A DNA stretch of 11,675 bases from assembly GCA_946491915.1 (NCBI GenBank), contig CAMLYR010000041.1, forward strand, positions 1 to 11,675, read 5' to 3'. The translations under genes and the position numbers were made by a program. Source of the stretch: an uncultured Clostridium sp. (GTDB lineage: Bacteria; Bacillota_A; Clostridia; TANB77; CAG-508). Each line of letters starts with the position of its first letter. Position 1 is the stretch's first letter. Below are positions 6,384-11,675 of this stretch, piece after piece. The notes below the pieces were generated by a model that did no database searches, had not been told where the DNA came from, and worked only from the letters and a program-made list of their open reading frames with translations.

Positions 6384-7499
6384 TTTTGTTTCTCTATAAT
6401 TGATAAAATCGTCTAATAATATTTTAATAACTGCAATAACCGGTACTGCTAAGAACATTCCTAGTATTCCAAAATATGCTCCGCCAAATGTTACTGCAAA
6501 TAATACAAGTAATGGACTAATTTTTAATGATTTTCCAACAATTCTTGGATTGATGATATTAGCATCGATTTGTTGTAATATAATAACAACGATTAACATC
6601 CAAATGGTTTGTGATAATCCTCCTGTTATGAATGTAATTAGTGCTGCAATAACTGTTGCAATAATAGCACCTACATATGGTATCATATTAAATAATCCGA
6701 TAAAGAATCCTAATAATGGTGCATATCTAACGCCCATGATGGTCATGGCTATAGATACTAATATTCCCACAACAATGGCATCTAAAAATTGACTTGCTAT
6801 AAATTTAAAGAATATTTCATTTGAGTTGTTAAAATATTTATCTAGATTTTTATAGGTTCTTTCTTTAAATATAGCGCCTGCTAATTTTTTAAAAAATGTT
6901 AAGATTTTTCTTCTATCCACTAATATATATACTGATACGATAATGGCTATAAAAATATCCACTATGCTAAAGATTGCTCCAATGGCATTTACAAGATATC
7001 CAAGTATGGCTCCTACATCCAAATATTGCTTAATATCAATATTTTGTAAGTTATGAATTTCATCTTGAACAATTTGGCTTTTTAATATAGAGTCTTGTGG
7101 CAAGTTATTATAGGCATTGATTGCATCTTCAATATAATGTGGTATGCTACTAATAAAGTCTGTTATACTTTCAAAAACAATTGGCAAGATAACTGCACAT
7201 AATATGCTAATCGCTGCAATGATGATAATATATACTGTTATAACGCCTAACACTCTTGCTTTTTTGGATATAAATTTTATTTTTATCTTTCCATATAACT
7301 CTTCAAATTTTCTGGATGGCATATATAATAAATATGCTATAAATATACCAATTAAAAATGGACTAATCACACCGAAAAATGTATTTAATACTTCCATGAC
7401 ATTTCCATAATTGTCTAATATTTTATAAATACAAATGAGTGCCACTCCCAATGCAAACCAGTATAGCCATTTTTTCCAATTATGCTTTATTTCGTTCAT
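6366..7499 (-). CDS. AI-2E family transporter-like membrane protein
   Basis: A 377-residue multi-pass protein matching the AI-2E (PF01594, formerly UPF0118) family in length and layout. There are two N-terminal membrane segments (about 12-30 and 38-60), a third near 82-105, and an amphipathic soluble part around 110-150. Membrane helices follow from about 165 to the end, including IPYVGAIIATVIAALITFI and a terminal GG-x-Y-F-G-I-L-G-MFLAVPVIAVIKILL, typical of the family end. Members are linked to autoinducer-2 export or to ion/proton exchange, and the substrate cannot be read from the sequence. ATG at 7499 follows GGGAGGAAT. It may be read through from exoA or from an unrecognised promoter in the 136-nt gap. 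Its stop codon lies inside the shared terminator. Confidence 0.9.
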   Translation of the reverse strand: MNEIKHNWKKWLYWFALGVALICIYKILDNYGNVMEVLNTFFGVISPFLIGIFIAYLLYMPSRKFEELYGKIKIKFISKKARVLGVITVYIIIIAAISILCAVILPIVFESITDFISSIPHYIEDAINAYNNLPQDSILKSQIVQDEIHNLQNIDIKQYLDVGAILGYLVNAIGAIFSIVDIFIAIIVSVYILVDRRKILTFFKKLAGAIFKERTYKNLDKYFNNSNEIFFKFIASQFLDAIVVGILVSIAMTIMGVRYAPLLGFFIGLFNMIPYVGAIIATVIAALITFITGGLSQTIWMLIVVIILQQIDANIINPRIVGKSLKISPLLVLFAVTFGGAYFGILGMFLAVPVIAVIKILLDDFINYRETKKKKGI

Positions 7500-7550
7500 A
7501 AAATTCCTCCCTCAATACTAATTTTATAAATTCCATTCCCTTTCATTAGA

Positions 7551-7575
7551 ACTTTTATTCTCTGTAAATAAAAGT
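7551..7575. repeat. 9-bp inverted repeat upstream of the AI-2E gene
   Basis: ACTTTTATT (7551-7559) and AATAAAAGT (7567-7575) are perfect inverted copies with a 7-nt gap. No T run follows on either strand. It could be an operator or simply AT-rich symmetry. Confidence 0.3.
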
Positions 7576-7626
7576 AATATAAATAAAACATTCTTTTATT
7601 AAATAGGAAAAGTATTTTTCTCATTT

Positions 7627-7648
7627 AATAAAAAATCATTCGATGATT
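7627..7648 (-). terminator. Weak terminator overlapping the exoA stop codon
   Basis: On the minus strand AATCAT-CGA-ATGATT forms a 6-bp hairpin (7634-7648) followed by a T-rich tail. The exoA TGA stop (7638-7636) lies in its 3' arm. The stem is short and AT-rich, so read-through to the AI-2E gene is likely. Confidence 0.4.
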
Positions 7649-8388
7649 AAACCAACTGGACAATGATCACTGCCCATCACTTCTGGGTAAATCGTCGCTT
7701 CTTTTATTTTATCTTTTATATCTTGAGATACAATAAAATAGTCAATTCTCCATCCTACATTTTTTTCTCTTGCTTTTCCCATATATGACCACCAGCTATA
7801 ACTGTCTGTTTTATCTGGATATAGATATCTAAAAGAATCTACAAATCCTGCATTTAGCAATTCTGTCATTTTTTCTCTTTCTTCATCTGTGAAGCCTGCA
7901 TTTCCCCTATTAGATTTTGGATTTTTTAAATCGATTTCTTCATGCGCCACATTTAAGTCCCCACACATAATGACTGGCTTTGTTTCATTTAATTTCAACA
8001 AATAGTTTCTTATCTCATCTTCCCATATCTGTCTATAATCTAATCTTTCTAATCCTCTTTTGGCATTTGGTGTATAAATATTTACCATATAGAAGTTTTC
8101 AAATTCTAAGGTAATCACTCTTCCCTCTTTGTCATGTTCTTCTATTCCAATGCCATATGTAACATTTATTGGCTCTTTTTTTGTAAAAATAGCTGTTCCA
8201 GAATAGCCTTTTCTTTCTGCACTATTCCAATATGAGGTATATCCTTCAAAATTTAATTCAATCTGTTCTGGTTGGCATTTGGTTTCTTGTATACAAAATA
8301 TATCTGCATCTATCTGATTAAAAAATTCACTAAATCCTTTATTGACACATGCACGTATACCATTTACATTCCAAGATATTAATTTCAT
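7636..8388 (-). CDS. exoA: Exodeoxyribonuclease III / AP endonuclease
   Basis: A 250-residue member of the ExoIII/APE family, which cuts DNA 5' to abasic sites and removes 3' blocking groups during base-excision repair in the cytoplasm. All expected catalytic motifs are present: N7 (SWNVNG), E35 (IQETK), Y105 (NIYTPNA), D144 and N146 (CGDLNVAH), D216 (WRIDYF) and the D241-H242 pair (GSDHCPVGL). Length is normal for the family. ATG at 8388 follows AGGAGA by about 7 nt. A promoter is proposed at 8437-8465, overlapping the terminator of the preceding 3D-domain gene. Nothing is truncated. It could be called xthA or exoA, and the Bacillus-style symbol is used. Confidence 0.96.
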   Translation of the reverse strand: MKLISWNVNGIRACVNKGFSEFFNQIDADIFCIQETKCQPEQIELNFEGYTSYWNSAERKGYSGTAIFTKKEPINVTYGIGIEEHDKEGRVITLEFENFYMVNIYTPNAKRGLERLDYRQIWEDEIRNYLLKLNETKPVIMCGDLNVAHEEIDLKNPKSNRGNAGFTDEEREKMTELLNAGFVDSFRYLYPDKTDSYSWWSYMGKAREKNVGWRIDYFIVSQDIKDKIKEATIYPEVMGSDHCPVGLIIE

Positions 8389-8401
8389 AAATTTTCTCCT
8401 T

Positions 8402-8439
8402 AAAAAAATATACTAGAGCCTTACAAACTCTAGTATATT
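8402..8439 (-). terminator. Intrinsic terminator of the G5/3D-domain gene
   Basis: A perfect 12-bp stem AATATACTAGAG/CTCTAGTATATT with a 9-nt loop, followed on the minus strand by a run of seven T. It lies 15 nt after the stop codon of the upstream gene. Confidence 0.85.
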
Positions 8440-8465
8440 ATACTATATTTTTTCTTAGTTTACAA
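8437..8465 (-). promoter_or_regulatory. Candidate exoA promoter overlapping a terminator
   Basis: On the minus strand, TTGTAA (8460-8465, within the end of the 3D gene) and TATAAT (8437-8442) are 17 nt apart. Transcription would start within the 5' arm of the terminator hairpin, which would break the full stem in transcripts begun here and let them escape termination. Confidence 0.5.
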
Positions 8466-9387
8466 CATTTACGCTTAAGTATCTAACACCCCAGGCAAGA
8501 GCTTCTGCATGAGAATTAACAAATATATCAATTTTGTTTCCATTAATTGCTCCACCTCTATCTTCAACTGTATATACGTGTCCACCAATATTTAATTTTG
8601 TTCCAAACGCAAATTTACTAGATGCTGCAACTGTTCTTCCAGCTGTTGCTGTTGTTCCAGATGCTGTTCTTCCACTCGTTTTACCACAACATTTGCTACA
8701 AGGACAATATGCTGTTATTTTATATACAGTCCCTCCTGTTGTTGAAGTGCTTGATGTTCTTGGTAATGTCGAACTTCTTGAAGTTACCTTTTTTTGTACT
8801 TGAACAATTTTATCTACTGGTTCTTGTACAACTACTTCTGATATAACTGACTTTTCAATTTCTACATCATTTTGGTATTTTACTTTATATGTTACTTCTT
8901 TTAATCCATCTTTTCCTTCTCTTACAACTTTATTAGTTGTATCTGTAGATGTTCCTGTTGTATTTTTTGTGATTGTTTCATAAGGTATAACGACCTGTTC
9001 TACAACTATTTTCTCTGTGATTGGTGCATAACTTTCTAATAATTGATTTAATGAAGTTTCAATACCCTCTTCTGAAATTTTAGCGATTTGTACTTCATTA
9101 TAAGATTTATCTGTTATTTTGATGGTATCTCCTGAAGCAATTTCACTATCTAAATCTGGTATTGTTTTTTGATTTTCATTTAAAACAATATTATTTTCAC
9201 TTAATATGTCTGATACTTTATTTTTAGATGTTACAGTTGTCATTTCATATCCATTTTGTAATACAATGGTTATATCTTTTAAGTCTGTACTTACTGCCAT
9301 AACACTAATTCCTGATATCAATATTAAAATGATGCTTACACAGATAATCTTCATTATAGAAATTGAAGCCTTTTCTTCTCTTTTCAT
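8455..9387 (-). CDS. Cell-wall protein with DUF348, G5 and 3D domains (YabE-like)
   Basis: A 310-residue exported protein. It has a short basic N-terminus, one membrane segment or signal anchor (about 11-32), and a DUF348 repeat (about 38-95, ITIVLQNGYEM to GDTIKITD). A G5-type domain follows (about 125-205, ending near VVQEPVDKIVQVQKK), then a Ser/Thr-rich linker and a C-terminal 3D domain (222-310). The 3D part shows TAYCPCSKCCG (225-235), VEDRGGA with D276, and KIDIF with D287. Family members act on peptidoglycan (Rpf/MltA-like double-psi barrel), outside the membrane. The first of the three Asp residues for which the 3D family is named is not seen; AASSKFAFG stands there. It has one DUF348 repeat, fewer than Bacillus YabE. 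ATG 9387 follows AAAGGAGGT by 11 nt. It has its own promoter and terminator. Confidence 0.9.
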   Translation of the reverse strand: MKREEKASISIMKIICVSIILILISGISVMAVSTDLKDITIVLQNGYEMTTVTSKNKVSDILSENNIVLNENQKTIPDLDSEIASGDTIKITDKSYNEVQIAKISEEGIETSLNQLLESYAPITEKIVVEQVVIPYETITKNTTGTSTDTTNKVVREGKDGLKEVTYKVKYQNDVEIEKSVISEVVVQEPVDKIVQVQKKVTSRSSTLPRTSSTSTTGGTVYKITAYCPCSKCCGKTSGRTASGTTATAGRTVAASSKFAFGTKLNIGGHVYTVEDRGGAINGNKIDIFVNSHAEALAWGVRYLSVNVVN

Positions 9388-9422
9388 AAGATTAAATTAC
9401 CTCCTTTTGGCAACACATTATT

Positions 9423-9451
9423 ATTATACTATTTTTTGTATCAAAAGTCAA
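9423..9451 (-). promoter_or_regulatory. Promoter of the G5/3D-domain gene
   Basis: On the minus strand, TTGACT (9446-9451) and TATAAT (9423-9428) are separated by exactly 17 nt, close to consensus. Transcription would start near 9416, giving a short leader. Confidence 0.8.
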
Positions 9452-9645
9452 ATTTTAGTATAAAAATCCATTCAAAGTCTTGTGTCCCTAAGCTTTTCTT
9501 TTACTATTTTTGTATCATTTTACATAATTTTTATCCTCAAAACCTTCATATTTGTCCAATTTTTGTCCATACTATACTATATGAAATTTTTTTAAAAAAT
9601 ATTCCTTTTTATTCAAAATTTTTTCACAATTTCTTCATGTTGATA

Positions 9646-9674
9646 TTGTATAAAATAAATTAATATGCTATGAT
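9646..9674 (+). promoter_or_regulatory. lemA promoter with extended -10
   Basis: TTGTAT (9646-9651) and TATGAT (9669-9674) are 17 nt apart, with TGC directly before the -10 (extended -10). A second TATAAT at 9684-9689 has a poorer -35. Confidence 0.55.
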
Positions 9675-9713
9675 AGTTTTGTATATAATAAAATATAAGG
9701 AGGATTTTTATAA

Positions 9714-10274
9714 ATGAGTTGGATTTGGATTATATTAGCAATTGTCGTTATTCTCATTATAGCTGTTATTGCTATGTATAATGGTTTAGTTCAAGCAAGA
9801 ATAAAAGTTGACAATGCATGGAGCCAAATAGATGTACAATTACAAAGAAGATTTGACTTAATTCCTAATTTTGTTGAAACTGTTAAAGGCTATATGACAC
9901 ATGAATCTGAGACTTTTGAAAAAATTGCAGAACTTAGAACTTCATGGGCTAATACGGAAAGTGTTGCGGAAAAGGCTTCTTTAGATAATCAATTATCTAA
10001 TGCTTTAAAAACCATTATGGCAGTATCTGAAAGTTATCCTGATTTAAAGGCAAACCAAAATTTCTCAGAGTTATCAGAAGAACTTAGAAATACAGAAAAT
10101 AAAATTTCTTTTTCTAGACAATTCTATAATGATACTGTAACAATGTATAATACAAAATTAGAAATTTTCCCATCTAACATTATTGCTGGAATGTTCCATT
10201 TTAAAGCTCGTGATTTATTTGAGGCTGAAAATGAAGAAGCAAGAAAAAATGTTAAAGTAGATTTCGGAAAATAA
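9714..10274 (+). CDS. lemA: LemA family membrane-anchored protein
   Basis: A 186-residue LemA-family protein of normal length. A single N-terminal membrane segment (about 3-22) is followed by a long helical, probably coiled domain. Family motifs are clear: VDNAWSQIDVQLQRRFDLIPNFV (starting near residue 32), YPDLKANQNF (about 108-117) with ELRNTENKISFSRQFYNDTV, and FPSNIIAGMF near residues 153-162. The family function is poorly defined. Its genes are often next to htpX, as here, suggesting a link with membrane protein quality control, but that is inference from context. ATG at 9714 follows AAGGAGG (9697-9703) by 10 nt. It is preceded by its own promoter and followed by a terminator, so it seems to be a single-gene unit. 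Confidence 0.95.
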   Translation: MSWIWIILAIVVILIIAVIAMYNGLVQARIKVDNAWSQIDVQLQRRFDLIPNFVETVKGYMTHESETFEKIAELRTSWANTESVAEKASLDNQLSNALKTIMAVSESYPDLKANQNFSELSEELRNTENKISFSRQFYNDTVTMYNTKLEIFPSNIIAGMFHFKARDLFEAENEEARKNVKVDFGK

Positions 10275-10286
10275 TATTAACCATAT

Positions 10287-10321
10287 AAAAAGGGATTGGG
10301 GATTACCTTTTCCCTTTTTAT
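10287..10321 (+). terminator. lemA terminator
   Basis: AAAAAGGGA (10287-10295) pairs with TCCCTTTTT (10311-10319), giving a T run on the plus strand shortly after the lemA stop. The loop is 15 nt. Confidence 0.75.
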
Positions 10322-10390
10322 TGTATAAAAATTCACTTCATATGCAGTTTTTTTGCAATAGGTATTTTTACTTTAAATTCTGTACTGTAA

Positions 10391-10430
10391 AATTTTATAT
10401 AATTTTGTATAATTTTATATAATTTTGTAA
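10391..10430. repeat. Phased decamer repeat upstream of htpX
   Basis: Four consecutive 10-bp units, AATTTTATAT, AATTTTGTAT, AATTTTATAT and AATTTTGTAA, equal to two copies of a 20-bp unit differing at one base. The A/T tracts recur once per helical turn, a pattern known to bend DNA. The units contain TATAAT-like steps, so the htpX promoter may lie here, but I cannot place it with confidence. Confidence 0.6.
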
Positions 10431-10472
10431 ATAATAAATTGTTTAGATATTTTTTAATGGAAGGTAGATAAT

Positions 10473-11378
10473 ATGTTTGAAACTAGTAAAAAAAATAAAT
10501 TTGAATCAGGACTCATTGTAGGCATTTTTATTTTAATTATTACATTAATTGTTTACTATGTTTGTCATGCTTTAAGATTAGGCACCATGTCTATTGTAAT
10601 TGCATTAATTTTTTCAATTGGTTCTGCTTGGGCCTCTTATTATTATAGTGATAAAATCGTATTATCCTTAAATAAAGCAAGACCAGCTACTAAAGAGGAG
10701 GACCAAAAATTGGTCAATATTTTAGATGCCTTAATGGTAACAGCAGGTCTTCCAAATAAACCTAGACTTTATGTTGTAGATGACGCTCAGCCAAATGCTT
10801 TTGCTACTGGTAGAAATCCGCAAAATGCTGTTATTTGCGTAACAACAGGTCTTTTAGAAAAACTTGATTATTACGAATTAGAAGGTGTTATTGCCCATGA
10901 AATGAGTCATATTAAAAATTACGATATACGTTTAAGTTGTGTTGTTTCTGTTATGGTAGGATTTATAGTTATGCTATCTGATTTATTTTCTCGTGCTTTA
11001 TTTTGGGGTGGAATGAAAGATAGAGATAGTGATAGTAAAGCAAATGGTATATTAATGTTAGTTGGATTAGTTTTTCTAATTCTAGCACCTATTTTTGGTT
11101 CTTTAATGCAACTTGCTTTATCTAGAAAGAGAGAATTTTTAGCAGATAGTACAGCGGTAGAATTCACACGTAATCCAGATGGTCTAATTTCCGCTTTGGA
11201 AAAACTAGAAAATGACCCTAACCAATTAAAAACTGCAAACAATGCGACTGCCAATATGTATATTATTAATCCATTTAAGAGAAATGCTAAAAATGGTAAA
11301 AAAAGAAGTACAAATATATGGTCTACGCACCCTAGTACTGCTGATAGAATTGAGGCTTTAAGGAATTTGAAATATTAG
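10473..11378 (+). CDS. htpX: HtpX-type membrane zinc metalloprotease
   Basis: A 301-residue M48-family protease in the cytoplasmic membrane, known in other bacteria to degrade misfolded membrane proteins. There are two N-terminal membrane helices (about 13-30 and 39-57), followed by a soluble part with the zinc motif H142-E143-M-S-H146 and the third ligand E221 in SRKREFLADS. A hydrophobic pair (about 155-178 and 190-214) flanks the middle. The C-terminus has the family's STHPSTADRIEAL. Catalytic residues are complete and the length is normal. ATG at 10473 follows GGAAGG by about 8 nt. It lies 198 nt after lemA on the same strand, but with a terminator between, so separate transcription is likely. 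The upstream phased A/T repeat may serve its promoter. Confidence 0.96.
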   Translation: MFETSKKNKFESGLIVGIFILIITLIVYYVCHALRLGTMSIVIALIFSIGSAWASYYYSDKIVLSLNKARPATKEEDQKLVNILDALMVTAGLPNKPRLYVVDDAQPNAFATGRNPQNAVICVTTGLLEKLDYYELEGVIAHEMSHIKNYDIRLSCVVSVMVGFIVMLSDLFSRALFWGGMKDRDSDSKANGILMLVGLVFLILAPIFGSLMQLALSRKREFLADSTAVEFTRNPDGLISALEKLENDPNQLKTANNATANMYIINPFKRNAKNGKKRSTNIWSTHPSTADRIEALRNLKY

Positions 11379-11404
11379 AAATATAAATTTTTATATATCT
11401 AATG

Positions 11405-11427
11405 AAATTGATATTTTCAATCAATTT
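11405..11427. repeat. 8-bp inverted repeat after htpX
   Basis: AAATTGAT (11405-11412) and ATCAATTT (11420-11427) are perfect inverted copies over a 7-nt loop. There is no T run. It may add a minor hairpin to the htpX 3' end. Confidence 0.3.
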
Positions 11428-11462
11428 ACAAAATGAGAATCCTTGATTTATATATATATATT

Positions 11463-11508
11463 AAAACCTAAATAATGAAACAAATATGTTTGATTATTTA
11501 GGTTTTTT
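11463..11508 (+). terminator. Strong terminator after htpX, likely bidirectional
   Basis: A perfect 14-bp stem (11463-11476 with 11493-11506, AAAACCTAAATAAT and its complement), with a further AAAC/GTTT pairing inside the loop. T runs follow on the plus strand and, more weakly, on the minus strand, where it would serve the convergent dockerin gene. Confidence 0.85.
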
Positions 11509-11527
11509 AATTGTTGATTATATCGTT

Positions 11528-11675
11528 TTACATATTCTCTACAACAGCTCTTTTTAACATTAACATATCGGTTATATCAACTGTTCCATTTTCATTTATG
11601 TCTGCTGCTAATAAACTGTCTCCTGTTAATTTCCAACTTTCTCTACTTCCTGCTACCATATGTCTTTTTAACATT
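11528..11675 (-). CDS. C-terminal end of a dockerin type I protein (partial, cut by right edge)
   Basis: On the minus strand an open frame enters from the right edge and ends at TAA (11530-11528), giving 48 visible residues from 11674. It contains AADINENGTVDITDMLMLKR, a classic dockerin type I calcium-binding repeat: D-x-N-x-N-G-x-V-D-x-x-D followed by a helix with LKR. The visible start MLKRHMVAG looks like the end of a first dockerin repeat, so the usual pair of repeats is probably present. Dockerins bind cohesins and tether secreted enzymes or surface proteins, so the rest of the protein is probably extracellular. The enzyme or structural part lies outside the window. No true start is seen. 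The gene converges on htpX across a shared terminator. Confidence 0.8.
   Translation of the reverse strand, partial: MLKRHMVAGSRESWKLTGDSLLAADINENGTVDITDMLMLKRAVVENM

Larger units (their letters stand above)
9388..9713. other. Intergenic region between divergent G5/3D gene and lemA
   Basis: A 326-nt AT-rich gap. Its left end holds the promoter and ribosome site of the G5/3D gene. Its right end holds the lemA promoter and ribosome site. Between about 9455 and 9640 nothing convincing is seen apart from T-rich and A-rich runs. Confidence 0.6.

Noticed and set aside
9552..9570. Possible REP fragment (TTGTCCAATTTTTGTCCAT)
   Set aside because: It shares 14 nt with the left arm of the repeat at 65-108, but lacks the inverted partner and the GGGACGTGTC end. 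Chance similarity in AT-rich DNA is as likely.
9436..9663. Plus-strand frame of 75 codons in the intergenic region
   Set aside because: It consists of Phe/Ile/His/Lys codons typical of random AT-rich DNA, overlaps promoters on both sides and has no ribosome site.

Overview
The window comes from a strongly AT-rich, low-GC Gram-positive anaerobe, most likely an uncultured gut-type Clostridia lineage. The evidence is Firmicutes-style AGGAGG ribosome sites, TTGACA/TATAAT-like promoters, a clostridial-type RpoB with a long acidic tail, a G5/3D-domain cell-wall protein, and a dockerin type I module cut by the right edge. The species cannot be named from the sequence alone.

Left part (1-5500, minus strand): an rpoB-rpoC operon. 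rpoB is complete. The first 14 codons of rpoC, with a good ribosome site, lie at the left edge. About 1.2 kb separates the two genes, where normally there is a short gap. That gap holds an unrecognised 48-residue ORF, a complete MntA/HepT (MNT-HEPN) toxin-antitoxin pair, a GC-rich stem-loop of unknown identity, and a REP/BIME-like double hairpin ending just before the rpoC ribosome site. All these genes point the same way as rpoBC and no strong terminator is visible between them, so the pair probably rides on the RNA polymerase transcript. Upstream, rpoB has a clear promoter and a leader of about 400 nt with several stem-loops, one of which resembles an intrinsic terminator (possible attenuator). 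The ribosomal protein genes that usually precede rpoB (rplJ, rplL) are absent.

Middle (5500-9450): a 240-bp foldback (MITE-like) element lies between the divergent rpoB promoter and the promoter of a small membrane protein of the COG2426 export family. That gene converges on an AI-2E-family membrane protein and shares a bidirectional terminator with it. Next, on the minus strand, come exonuclease III (exoA) and a G5/3D-domain cell-wall protein with its own promoter and terminator. The likely exoA promoter overlaps that terminator.

Right (9450-11675): on the plus strand are lemA and htpX, a commonly associated pair (single-span membrane protein and membrane zinc protease), here in separate transcription units. 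A strong terminator follows htpX. It is met from the other side by the C-terminal end of a dockerin-bearing protein on the minus strand.

The most unusual feature is the accessory toxin-antitoxin and repeat cargo inside the rpoB-rpoC operon. The rpoB leader and the foldback element beside it come next.
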